49,281 nt of DNA from Gammaproteobacteria bacterium (GTDB lineage Bacteria; Pseudomonadota; Gammaproteobacteria; Pseudomonadales; Azotimanducaceae). Shown piece by piece: positions 17,526 to 28,336 of this stretch (within the stretch, counting starts at the first letter, position 1; the number at the start of each line of letters is the position of its first letter). The stretch covers positions 1 to 49,281 of the forward strand of contig JABGTE010000022.1 in assembly GCA_018647445.1 (NCBI GenBank). Direction: 5' to 3'. The position numbers and the translations under genes are program-made. A model generated the notes under the pieces. It was not told the DNA's origin. It was given only the letters and a program-made list of their open reading frames with translations, and made no database searches.

Positions 17526-18940
17526 TCAAGAGTGAGCGATATGAGACTCGCTTGCTCCTGCAGGCGACGCAACAGCTTAGGCAACAAGACAGAATCGGGT
17601 TGCGCGGCAAACCGAGCTTTGGTGGTCTGGTAGAGGGTACTGAGCCGCGCGTCCCGCTGCCACCGAGCCGACAAGAAAGCGCGCCATCGCTGGACCTGCG
17701 CTGCATCTAAGCTATCAGGGTAATGCCTTGCTTTAAACGTGAACAACAATTCGTTGAGACGTGCCGTTTCGAATACCTCGGTTTGCCCCGGCGCACTCGC
17801 TGTCTCATGAACCCATGCGAAGCGACTGCGATCAACTTCTGAGACAAACCCGCCGCCATAAAGCTGAAACTCTGCATCCTTCTCGGACACCTCAGGCACC
17901 TGCCGCAATGTCTCAATGAGCGCACCTTGAACGCCAGGATGACTTTGGATCTTTTTTACAAACCCAGCAAGCGCGTCATGAGACCAGCTCAAATCCACCG
18001 CTAATGCCGATGGCAACGTATTCATCGGCGCGATCGGCGGACAACGATTGATTTGGATCCGCTGGACCACTGAGGGCTTCGACCCTTCACCTTTAACCCG
18101 TTTTGGCAACAAAAAGTCCGTTAGCGCGTCCCCTTTTAGCGAACAATAGGCTTCCGGGTCTTGGCGGAGGTCTAAGCAGATAACAGAATTTTGATTTGAA
18201 GGATGCGCAAGCAGGGGCAGGATCGGCGCAAGATATCGATCATTCGGATCAAAAAACGGTTGAACCAACAGCACGGGCGCTTTACCCAATGGGTAGAGCA
18301 GGTCTAAAACGGGCTGCTTCTTACGCATCTTAAAATGATACTCAAATAATTTTGGTTGCACATTCTTAACGAGTTTGGCCAAAGAAATTGTCGCTTCAAT
18401 GTCTGACAACGCATCGTGGGCATTTTCATGACTGAGCCCATTCTCCTCGGCCATCTTCACGAGCGTAAAAGATGGTTTACCATCTTCTCGTTTCGGCCAG
18501 TTGATGCCCGCCGGACGAAGCGCGTAAGTCATCCGAAGTAGATTGATCAGGTCCCAGCGTGAATTGCCGTTCTGCCACTCGCGCGCATAAGGATCGAAGA
18601 AATTGCGATACGAAGATTGCCGAACAAACTCATCATCGAAATTTAAATTGTTATACCCAACCACACAGGTATTTGGCTCTGTAAAACACGCTAGAATTTT
18701 TCGAAGCCCTTCTAATTCACTCAAGCCTTCAGCATCAATTTGATCCGGGTCAATTCCGGTGATCAATGTGGCATCTGGATGAAACAGCGTGTCGACACTG
18801 GGTTTAATATAGAAGTTGACGGGCGGGCCGATGGGTCGAAGGTCCGAATCGGTTCGCTGGCCTGCGAACTGGACGATTCGATCCAAAATCGGGTCCGTAC
18901 CCGTAGTCTCAAGGTCATACCAAAAAAAGGTGCTTTGCAT
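17522..18940 (-). CDS. sbcB: exodeoxyribonuclease I
   Basis: FFWYDLETTGTDPILDRIVQFAGQRTDSDL...VGYNNLNFDDEFVRQSSYRNFFDPYAREW...HDALSDIEATI. Confidence 0.95.
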   Translation of the reverse strand: MQSTFFWYDLETTGTDPILDRIVQFAGQRTDSDLRPIGPPVNFYIKPSVDTLFHPDATLITGIDPDQIDAEGLSELEGLRKILACFTEPNTCVVGYNNLNFDDEFVRQSSYRNFFDPYAREWQNGNSRWDLINLLRMTYALRPAGINWPKREDGKPSFTLVKMAEENGLSHENAHDALSDIEATISLAKLVKNVQPKLFEYHFKMRKKQPVLDLLYPLGKAPVLLVQPFFDPNDRYLAPILPLLAHPSNQNSVICLDLRQDPEAYCSLKGDALTDFLLPKRVKGEGSKPSVVQRIQINRCPPIAPMNTLPSALAVDLSWSHDALAGFVKKIQSHPGVQGALIETLRQVPEVSEKDAEFQLYGGGFVSEVDRSRFAWVHETASAPGQTEVFETARLNELLFTFKARHYPDSLDAAQVQRWRAFLSARWQRDARLSTLYQTTKARFAAQPDSVLLPKLLRRLQEQASLISLTLD

Positions 18941-19007
18941 ATGATTGCATCTTCGAATCCTGCCCTACTGTACCCTATAATCAAGCGAACTGGTCTCGAG
19001 TAGTACA

Positions 19008-20381
19008 ATGGTGCATTCAAAAATTCTGTTTACCGCTTTGGGCCCAGTTGCTGGCTCCGTGCTCTTTTGGATGCTGACTGCGCAGGATCAACCCACAGCC
19101 ATCGCCATTACCGCGGCAATCACTCTCTGGACCGGCCTCTGGTGGGTCTTTGAGCCCATTCCCATTCCTGCAACTTCATTGTTGCCGCTAGCATTGTTCC
19201 CGGCATTTGGCATTTTAACGCCGTCACAAGTTGGCGCCGCCTACGGAAGTCCGCTTGTATTATTACTGATGGGCGGCTTCATTTTATCAACGGCAATGGA
19301 ACGCAGCGGCGCTCATCGGCGCGTTGCGCTCACCATGGTCAACCTTTTTGGAGGCAGTAGTAGCCGACGTTTGGTGTTTGGCTTCATGGCCGCCTCAGCA
19401 CTTCTATCCATGTGGATTTCAAACACCGCTACGACCCTGATGCTGCTGCCGGTTGCGCTCGCTGTGCTCGAAAAAGCCCCCGACAAGCGATTGGCTGTGC
19501 CTTTATTATTGGGTATTGCTTACGCCTCCAGTATCGGCGGTATCGGCACCCCTATCGGTACGCCACCGAATCTGGTTTTTAGAGAAGTTTATGCAACGAC
19601 CACTGGCCAAGAAATTGGCTTTCTGACCTGGATGAGCTGGGGCGTGCCGGTTGTGCTCTTGTTTGTGCCCTTGACCGCCTTGTGGCTCACTCGAAATCTG
19701 AATTATCAAGGCACATTCGAATTACCGCCGGTTGGCACTTGGGAAACCGCAGAGCGGCGAGTGCTGATCGTGTTTTCTTTAACCGCACTCGCCTGGGTGA
19801 CCCGCAGCCAACCCTATGGTGGTTGGAGCCAATTACTGGACGTACCGGGTATTAATGATGCAAGCATTGCAATGCTTGCCGTCGTTGTCATGTTTTTAGT
19901 GCCTAATGGCAAGGGTGAGCGTTTACTGACCTGGGACTCCGCGGAAAAAATTCCTTGGGGGATGCTTATTCTCTTTGGGGGCGGCATCGCCATAGCCAAA
20001 GCCTTTGTTACTTCCGGACTATCCCAAGAGCTTGGCGGCATGCTCACCCAACTGGCAGGGATGGATCTGTTCTTTTTAGTCTTGGTCATTTGCCTGGTGA
20101 TCACTTTTATGACCGAAATCACCAGCAATACGGCGACCACTACTTTGATGTTGCCGATCCTTGCCGCCGCCGCAGTTGCCTTTGACATCCCACCGGAGCG
20201 ATTGATGGTCCCAGCTGCCATGAGCGCAAGCTGCGCGTTTATGCTACCGGTCGCCACCGCGCCTAATACCATTATGTTTAGCACGGGCGCCTTTCCGATT
20301 AGAACCATGGTACGAGAGGGTTTGGCGCTCAATTTTATCGGCGCCTTTTTGATTAGCGCGCTGAGCGTTTGGCTGATCTAA
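19008..20381 (+). CDS. DASS (SLC13-type) anion/dicarboxylate transporter
   Basis: Multi-TM; WWVFEPIPIPATSLLPLALFP, IGGIGTPIGTPPNLVF, TEITSNTATTTLMLPI, FMLPVATAPNTIMF. Confidence 0.9.
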   Translation: MVHSKILFTALGPVAGSVLFWMLTAQDQPTAIAITAAITLWTGLWWVFEPIPIPATSLLPLALFPAFGILTPSQVGAAYGSPLVLLLMGGFILSTAMERSGAHRRVALTMVNLFGGSSSRRLVFGFMAASALLSMWISNTATTLMLLPVALAVLEKAPDKRLAVPLLLGIAYASSIGGIGTPIGTPPNLVFREVYATTTGQEIGFLTWMSWGVPVVLLFVPLTALWLTRNLNYQGTFELPPVGTWETAERRVLIVFSLTALAWVTRSQPYGGWSQLLDVPGINDASIAMLAVVVMFLVPNGKGERLLTWDSAEKIPWGMLILFGGGIAIAKAFVTSGLSQELGGMLTQLAGMDLFFLVLVICLVITFMTEITSNTATTTLMLPILAAAAVAFDIPPERLMVPAAMSASCAFMLPVATAPNTIMFSTGAFPIRTMVREGLALNFIGAFLISALSVWLI

Positions 20382-20491
20382 CGATTCAGGTCTGGAGTCG
20401 GGGCGGCAAAGATCATGATACTGAAAGGGGTGACGAGACGACCTCACAGGACTATTCTTAACACTGACAACTCGATCATTTAAGGTAAACC

Positions 20492-21370
20492 ATGCGATTC
20501 ACTCGGGGCAGTGTCACGCTGTTACTCATGTTCTTTAACACTTTGATCCTTGCGATACCGTTATGTATTGCGGCGCTACTGCGCGGGCTTATCCCTTCCC
20601 GCTATCAAGCGCTGTGCACGCAGATGTCAATGCGTTGTGCTGAGGGCTGGATTGCGAACAACAACCGCATCATCGATACCTTTCAAACTCTAGACATAAG
20701 CGTTGCGCACTATCCTGAATTAAGCCCTGACGAGTGGTACCTGGTCATCTGCAACCATCAAAGCTGGACAGATATTGTGATTCTGCAGCGGATCCTGAAC
20801 AAAAGGGTCCCGATGTTGAAATTTTTTATTAAGCAAACGCTGCTATTTGTTCCGATCCTAGGCATTTGCTTTGTAGCACTCGATTTCCCCATTATGAAGC
20901 GTTACGACAAGCGCACCCTTGCCAAGAGACCGCATCTGAGAGGCCGGGACCTTGAGACCACCTTAAAATCCTGTGAGCGGTTCAAACTCACGCCAGTTTC
21001 GGTCCTAAATTTTGTGGAGGGCACTCGTTTCTCTCCCGAGAAACAAAGGCAAACAAAGAGTCCATACCAATACTTACTCAAGCCCAAAGGTGGTGGTGTC
21101 GCCATGGTCGTCGATTCCATGCAGGATGATCTCAGTGCAATCTTGGATGTGACAATGGTCTATCACGATCAAACCCCATCATTTTGGTCTTTTATATGCG
21201 GTCATCCAACGCCAATTAGAATCCAAATTGACCGACTTGGGATTCCTAAACGAACTGATTTTGCAGAATCCGGTGCCGTGAAATCGATGGGTAAACAGGT
21301 TAAGCAACTTTTACTCGATCGCTGGGACAAGAAAGACGGCGTTTTGCAGCAACAGCTAGAGCCTAACTAA
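20492..21370 (+). CDS. 1-acyl-sn-glycerol-3-phosphate acyltransferase family (YihG-like)
   Basis: ICNHQSWTDIVILQ (NHxxxxD) and FVEGTRFSPEK motifs. Confidence 0.88.
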   Translation: MRFTRGSVTLLLMFFNTLILAIPLCIAALLRGLIPSRYQALCTQMSMRCAEGWIANNNRIIDTFQTLDISVAHYPELSPDEWYLVICNHQSWTDIVILQRILNKRVPMLKFFIKQTLLFVPILGICFVALDFPIMKRYDKRTLAKRPHLRGRDLETTLKSCERFKLTPVSVLNFVEGTRFSPEKQRQTKSPYQYLLKPKGGGVAMVVDSMQDDLSAILDVTMVYHDQTPSFWSFICGHPTPIRIQIDRLGIPKRTDFAESGAVKSMGKQVKQLLLDRWDKKDGVLQQQLEPN

Positions 21371-21405
21371 CTCTCCTGCTATGCTTACTGATTGGAGGAC
21401 CCGCT

Positions 21406-23154
21406 TTGACTTCAATCTACAATGACTACTTTGGGCTGAAAGAATCCCCCTTCTCGATTGCACCGAATCCTCAATATCTTTACATGAGTGATCGGCATCG
21501 CGAGGCGCTCGCGCATTTGATGTACGGCATCCAAGGTGATGGCGCCTTCATCCTATTGTCTGGTGAAGTCGGAACCGGAAAAACCACGATTTGTCGATGC
21601 CTGCTAGAGCAAATCCCGACCCAAGTTGATACCGCCTTCATTCTTAATCCGAAATTAACGGCTGCTGAACTGCTTGCGGCGGCCTGCGACGACTTAAAAA
21701 TCAGCTATCCGCAAGGCTCGACCATTAAGGTCCTTACCGACTGCATTAATGCATATCTTCTTGATGCCCATGCCAATGACCGACGCACCGTCCTCATTAT
21801 TGATGAAGCCCAAAACTTATCCATCGAGGTGTTAGAACAACTGCGCTTACTAACCAATCTTGAAACAAACCAGCGCAAACTCCTCCAGATTATTTTGCTT
21901 GGCCAGCCCGAACTTTTAGGACTTCTCGCGAAACCTGAACTCCGACAATTATCGCAAAGGATTACGGCACGGTTTCACCTTAATGCCTTAAATCGTGATG
22001 AAATTTCAGCCTACATTAAACATCGCTTGGTTGTGGCGGGGGCAAAGGGTACTTTTTTCACAAAACCCGCGATCGATCGAATTTATAAAATCAGCCAAGG
22101 TATTCCGCGTGTTATCAACTTGGTTTGTGATCGCTCTCTGCTCGGCACCTATTCTGAGGGAGAACTTCAAGTCACACCAAAAATCGTGGCAAAAGCAGCC
22201 TTGGAAATCCTAGGTCCCGAGGCCCAAGCGATTCCTAATTGGCGACTGATCGCAATCGCCAGCATCGGTAGCTTACTGGTACTGACGGCGCTGTTAATCC
22301 TAACGCTCACGGGTGAATCAGAGCCATCCATTGCGCAAGGACAACCTGCTGTGCAGCAAAACACTGCCGCGACAATCGCCGAATCAGTCGAAAATCGTGA
22401 TAATCAAACTGTCGATTCGTCTGCTTATGTGGTGCCGGAGGCCCAACAGAGCCCTGAAATAGCTGAACCCATGCGCGTGCAACCTTTTGAAGAAACCCTG
22501 TCCGCACCCACCGCCACAATCTCAAAGCCCTACACGAATCAGGCAAGCGAAAGCCTTACCTCGTTAAGTTTGATTCGCGGCCATGACATCGCAGGGGCGG
22601 CTTTAAATGATCTGCTCCAATTGTGGGGCGTCGACTTCACCGATCCAGACTCCGCCTCTTGTGAGCTTGCAGAAACCATCGGCTTATTTTGCTTTTCGAG
22701 TATCGCTGGTCTCAATGAAATGAATGATTTCGACCGTCCTGTGGTGATTAACCTTAACAATCAGTGGTTCACGCTGATCGAACTCGATCGTGGTAGCGCA
22801 TCGCTGAAAGTGGGTGGCACGACCCACCGCGTCCGGGTAGCAGAACTACTCGATGCCTGGAGCGGTAATTTCACGCTTCTGTGGCGAGCACCCCCGGGGT
22901 ACAAGGCGCCCATCTCGATGGGTGATCGGGGCCCTGCAGTGGACTGGTTGGTTAACCGGTTACAAGTCATCAATGACCGAACGGGTCCGACAACGCCGGG
23001 TTATGTGTTCGACGGCGAGTTAGAAGTTCAAGTAAAGCAATTTCAGCTCACGACGGGCTTGACCCCGGACGGGATTGCGGGCGTTAAGACCTGGATTAAA
23101 ATTAATGATGCGGACGATATCGACACGCCACGTTTAGACGGGGAAAGCTTGTAA
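21406..23154 (+). CDS. ExeA/GspA-like AAA ATPase with C-terminal peptidoglycan-binding region
   Basis: YNDYFGLKESPFSIAPNPQYLYMSDRHREALAHLMYGI, GEVGTGKTT Walker A, VLIIDEAQNLS, C-terminal PG_binding_1-like MGDRGPAVDWLVNRLQ...DGIAGVKTW. Confidence 0.9.
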   Translation: MTSIYNDYFGLKESPFSIAPNPQYLYMSDRHREALAHLMYGIQGDGAFILLSGEVGTGKTTICRCLLEQIPTQVDTAFILNPKLTAAELLAAACDDLKISYPQGSTIKVLTDCINAYLLDAHANDRRTVLIIDEAQNLSIEVLEQLRLLTNLETNQRKLLQIILLGQPELLGLLAKPELRQLSQRITARFHLNALNRDEISAYIKHRLVVAGAKGTFFTKPAIDRIYKISQGIPRVINLVCDRSLLGTYSEGELQVTPKIVAKAALEILGPEAQAIPNWRLIAIASIGSLLVLTALLILTLTGESEPSIAQGQPAVQQNTAATIAESVENRDNQTVDSSAYVVPEAQQSPEIAEPMRVQPFEETLSAPTATISKPYTNQASESLTSLSLIRGHDIAGAALNDLLQLWGVDFTDPDSASCELAETIGLFCFSSIAGLNEMNDFDRPVVINLNNQWFTLIELDRGSASLKVGGTTHRVRVAELLDAWSGNFTLLWRAPPGYKAPISMGDRGPAVDWLVNRLQVINDRTGPTTPGYVFDGELEVQVKQFQLTTGLTPDGIAGVKTWIKINDADDIDTPRLDGESL

Positions 23155-23771
23155 TGTCTTATATCCTTGATGCGCTGAATAAATCTGAAGAAGAAAAGAA
23201 ACAGCACCGTACGCCTGGCCTGAATACGATCCACCAAAAGCCGACCAGTCGCTCTCAGGGTAAAAGCCTCTGGACGATCGTCGCTGGTAGTGTCGTGATC
23301 CTAAATCTGCTTGGTTTGATCGTTTGGTTCGTGTTTTTAGCTGAACCCACAAAAACAAACGATCCAGAAGCCAGTTTAACGCCGAAAACGCAGACCCTCA
23401 TCCGCGAGACTCAGCCTAATAATAATCGTGCTTTTAACCGTGAGACGCGCCCCCCCCGTCCTGAACCGACATTAACAAGATCAAGCCCTTCAGGGCCAAC
23501 TCGCGAACGCTCGTCAGCGCAAGCTGATCAACTCCAAGACACCTTAGGTCGCCAAATCAAACAGGAAATCTCAGCCATTCGTTTTTCGAGTCATATTTTT
23601 GCGAACGACGCCAGTCTTCGAATGGTGGTTATCAATGGTCAATCCCTCCGAGAAGGGAATCGGTTCGGCTCTGGCCTCTTACTCAAGAACATTACCGAGG
23701 AGGGGGTTGTCGTCGCGTACCAAAATCATGAAGTCCCGATTAGCGTTCTCAGCCAGTGGGCTGACGACTAA
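23154..23771 (+). CDS. general secretion pathway protein GspB-like
   Basis: MSYILDALNKSEEEKKQHRTPGLNTIHQ N-terminus, single TM; C-terminal HIFANDASLRMVVINGQSLREGNRF. Confidence 0.85.
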   Translation: MSYILDALNKSEEEKKQHRTPGLNTIHQKPTSRSQGKSLWTIVAGSVVILNLLGLIVWFVFLAEPTKTNDPEASLTPKTQTLIRETQPNNNRAFNRETRPPRPEPTLTRSSPSGPTRERSSAQADQLQDTLGRQIKQEISAIRFSSHIFANDASLRMVVINGQSLREGNRFGSGLLLKNITEEGVVVAYQNHEVPISVLSQWADD

Positions 23772-23816
23772 TACCTCTCTGCATTATCTGCCTGGCTCTC
23801 CACAACACTCGCTCCA

Positions 23817-24590
23817 TCATTGAACCACTAGGGGTGTCGGCGCAACAATAGCGTCATCCAACCGCTGGATCTGCCTTTTCATTTCAATGACTTCGGTGTT
23901 GTGCTGCTGCCGATACTTTAGGTTCGAGCCAATGTCCTCTTTTGCTTCACTGATCTGTTTCGACATCACCGTACCGGCTCGCCGCAAGGTTTCAAGCGCA
24001 TCGGCTTGGTCCTGGTTTTGTTGTCGGATCAAGGCAAGCTCCGTTGAGAGGTCTTCACCATCCATCGCCCGTTGCTGCTTCAAACTGATCAAGTCTTTAT
24101 TTAAAGCATCGATCTTCGCACCAACACCTGAGACGGCGCCGGCGATCGGGTCAAGCTCAGCTTTGAAGCCGGTAATCGCTGTCTCTAGATCTTCAGCGAC
24201 TTTTTCAATTTTTGGTCTATTCTGCCGATAAGCGACCGCCCACAGCTTGTCAATTTCACTCATATTGGTATTCGATTGTTCCTGCATTGTCTCAAACGTT
24301 TTTGAGACATCCGAACCGGTTGCCGCAAGCCTGCTTTCAAGCTCTCCAATGCTGGCCTGACTTTTTTCTAAAAGCCCATTGGCTTCATCAAGTTTGGTTT
24401 GAACTTGAAACAGCACATATCCACCAAAACCCATCACTAAAAGCATCAAGACGACGATGAACATCAAGATCCCATTAAAGTTACTCTGCTTCGGTGCCTC
24501 AGAGCGACCCCCGCGGCGATAGGAAGAAACGTCCGCAGCGTCCGGCGTAATCGACGGCAGCTCGTCTAAATTTTTTATATCATCGTTCAT
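23817..24590 (-). CDS. hypothetical single-TM coiled-coil protein
   Basis: ILMFIVVLMLLVMGFGGYVLFQVQTKLDEANGLLEKSQASIGELESRL... one TM then long heptad-rich helix. Confidence 0.7.
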   Translation of the reverse strand: MNDDIKNLDELPSITPDAADVSSYRRGGRSEAPKQSNFNGILMFIVVLMLLVMGFGGYVLFQVQTKLDEANGLLEKSQASIGELESRLAATGSDVSKTFETMQEQSNTNMSEIDKLWAVAYRQNRPKIEKVAEDLETAITGFKAELDPIAGAVSGVGAKIDALNKDLISLKQQRAMDGEDLSTELALIRQQNQDQADALETLRRAGTVMSKQISEAKEDIGSNLKYRQQHNTEVIEMKRQIQRLDDAIVAPTPLVVQ

Positions 24591-24603
24591 GAAGGCTCTT
24601 TCC

Positions 24604-24630
24604 AAAAAAAACGGGACCTTAAAGGCCCCG
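24604..24630 (-). terminator. intrinsic terminator
   Basis: Minus strand CGGGGCCTTTAAGGTCCCGTTTTTTTT. Confidence 0.8.
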
Positions 24631-24656
24631 CATTTTAAGCTATTTTACAGTTTAGG

Positions 24657-25334
24657 CTACAGTAAGTGCATGCATCCATACAGCACAGCCGTGAGCCCCA
24701 ATCCGCAGTGAATCACGCCTACAACCGACGTCATAGGCCCTTGTTTGCCGCGAAGGGCATTGACCTGCAGCAGCAAAATGATTGCAAAGACCGCTACCAA
24801 ACTCACCGTCGACGCGGCCATCTCATCAGTTACCATACCGCTTGGCAAATGCGCCGAGGACCCCATAAAAAACAGCATTGGGATGGAAAACAAAGTATTG
24901 GTCCGAGATGCGAGGCCCGCTTTGGGCGCGGCAGCAGCGGCTTCCGGTAGCGCTTCACCACCACCCGCAACTTGCGTTGCTGACGCGATCACTATTTTTT
25001 GATTTGGCCAGATTATGAACCATACATTAAAGGCCATGAGCGTGCCCAACGTTGCGCCAACGGTAATATCATAGGTCATAGCGCCGTGGAGACGGTACAG
25101 AAGATAAAGGCCGGTTAGGAAGGTAAACGCGGCACCCCAACGAAACCACCACAGTGCGCGCGGCACAAGCTTTTGAATCGCACCGGACCGGTGATCCGCT
25201 TCGGCTTCTTTGAAATACTCGGTTTGAACAAAGTTGAAGTAATACAACAACCCAATCCAAACGATGCCGAACAGAAGATGGCCCCATCTAACGAGGTAGT
25301 TCACGCCGTATTCTGAAAATAATGGAATATCCAT
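24657..25334 (-). CDS. urate hydroxylase PuuD-like / urate-oxidase N-terminal domain membrane protein
   Basis: VNYLVRWGHLLFGIVWIGLLYYFNFVQ...ALWWFRWGAAFTFLTGLYLL...NVWFIIWPNQKIVIA. Confidence 0.75.
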   Translation of the reverse strand: MDIPLFSEYGVNYLVRWGHLLFGIVWIGLLYYFNFVQTEYFKEAEADHRSGAIQKLVPRALWWFRWGAAFTFLTGLYLLYRLHGAMTYDITVGATLGTLMAFNVWFIIWPNQKIVIASATQVAGGGEALPEAAAAAPKAGLASRTNTLFSIPMLFFMGSSAHLPSGMVTDEMAASTVSLVAVFAIILLLQVNALRGKQGPMTSVVGVIHCGLGLTAVLYGCMHLL

Positions 25335-25453
25335 ACCCTTCCCCTAATATTGTTTAACGAAACCTAATGCTGTTTTGAACGCGTTCTCGGAACGAATTCA
25401 ACCGCAGTACTATAACAAACTTTTCCCAAAACATAAGCTTTTCCAGGCTGAAC

Positions 25454-25678
25454 TCAGAACTGCTTTAAACACACCAGGCCTTGGAGCTTACCTGCGTCAT
25501 CATACTCAATCTCGAACCAGCCTTGGACACCATCTTGAGTCACGAATCGGCGCAGTAATTCAGCTGAGAATTGCAACCGCTGGCCATTTTCCGCGGTCAC
25601 AACAACGCTCCTGGCCTGACCGGAATAATAGCGCTGCATTTCTAACGCTGAAATTCTGAGAGAAAATTGATTCTTCAT
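25454..25678 (-). CDS. DUF2835 family protein
   Basis: FSLRISALEMQRYYSGQARSVVVTAENGQRLQFSAELLRRFVTQDGVQGWFEIEYDDAGKLQGL. Confidence 0.8.
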   Translation of the reverse strand: MKNQFSLRISALEMQRYYSGQARSVVVTAENGQRLQFSAELLRRFVTQDGVQGWFEIEYDDAGKLQGLVCLKQF

Positions 25679-25730
25679 AGAGCGAGAAAATTAAAGCGTT
25701 TAAACGATCAACGCAACCTTACGGACTGAC

Positions 25731-25762
25731 AAAAAAAACCCCGCATTTAGCGGGGCTTTTTC
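25731..25762 (-). terminator. groEL terminator
   Basis: Minus strand AGCCCCGCTAAATGCGGGGTTTTTTTT. Confidence 0.9.
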
Positions 25763-25775
25763 ATCAGGGGTTGGA

Positions 25776-27467
<1,692 letters not shown>

Positions 27468-27487
27468 TCAAACCGATAAGAAAGCGC

Positions 27488-27775
27488 TTACTCAACAACG
27501 CCAAAAACTTCGCTTTCACTCATAACAAGCAATTCTTCGCCGTCAACTTTAACGGTACTGCCGGCATATTGGCCAAAGAGCACTTTGTCACCAACTTTCA
27601 AATCAACCGCTTGAACGGATCCGTTTTCAAGCTTCTTGCCCGTACCTACAGCCAAGACTTCGCCTTGAGAGGGCTTTTCAGCCGCTGAACCAGGAATAAC
27701 AATCCCACCAGCTGACTTGGTTTCCTCTTCCAGACGTCGTACGACCACTCGATCTTGTAATGGACGAATATTCAT
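27488..27775 (-). CDS. groS: co-chaperonin GroES
   Basis: [40 protein letters not shown]. Confidence 0.99.
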   Translation of the reverse strand: MNIRPLQDRVVVRRLEEETKSAGGIVIPGSAAEKPSQGEVLAVGTGKKLENGSVQAVDLKVGDKVLFGQYAGSTVKVDGEELLVMSESEVFGVVE

Positions 27776-27866
27776 TCTGATCTCCCAAATTAACGTTAAA
27801 CTGACCCGATGATCAGTTCGTTTTTATCTGAATTGAACCAGTTCCGCCTTCCTGCCGACAGGTTTT

Positions 27867-27893
27867 CTGGCACTCTCCCCTAAGGAGTGCTAA
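27867..27893 (-). promoter_or_regulatory. CIRCE (HrcA operator) upstream of groES
   Basis: CTGGCACTC-N9-GAGTGCTAA versus consensus TTAGCACTC-N9-GAGTGCTAA (16/18 conserved positions). Confidence 0.8.
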
Positions 27894-27920
27894 TAATAGG
27901 GTCACTTTTTCGAGAGTCAA
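27893..27920 (-). promoter_or_regulatory. groES-groEL promoter
   Basis: Minus strand TTGACT (27915-27920), 16-nt spacer, TATTAT (27893-27898) abutting CIRCE. Confidence 0.6.
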
Positions 27921-28002
27921 GGGTCGGGCCTTAAAATCAATTGAATTTGATCACAGGGCCAGGCTGATAAAGCCCTCTTTAAATTAAAAAGGAACTGAGG
28001 CG

Positions 28003-28305
28003 ATGGCCCTATCCTTGGACTTAAAAGAATCCATCTGGCAGGTTGTGGCCTCAATCCCTGTAGGCCGCGTTGCGACCTACGGCCAGGTTGCGAGCATGGC
28101 CGGCCAGCCTGGCCGAGCCCGGTGGGTCGGCCGCTTGCTGTCGGAACTGCCAGCAGCAACGACCCTGCCCTGGCACCGGGTGGTAAACGCCAGCGGTCAG
28201 ATCACCAATCCTCATGCAATGACTCAAATTCAACGCCTTGCCCTAGAAGGTATAAAAATCAATAACTTAAGACTCCGCCTAAAACAGCATCAATGGCACC
28301 CATAG
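28003..28305 (+). CDS. alkyltransferase-like protein (ATL, MGMT family)
   Basis: VASIPVGRVATYGQVASMAGQPGRARWVGRLL...LPWHRVVNASGQI; active-site PCHRV Cys replaced by Trp. Confidence 0.9.
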   Translation: MALSLDLKESIWQVVASIPVGRVATYGQVASMAGQPGRARWVGRLLSELPAATTLPWHRVVNASGQITNPHAMTQIQRLALEGIKINNLRLRLKQHQWHP

Positions 28306-28336
28306 CCCCATTTAGCCTTGGGCCAAAATAAAGACG

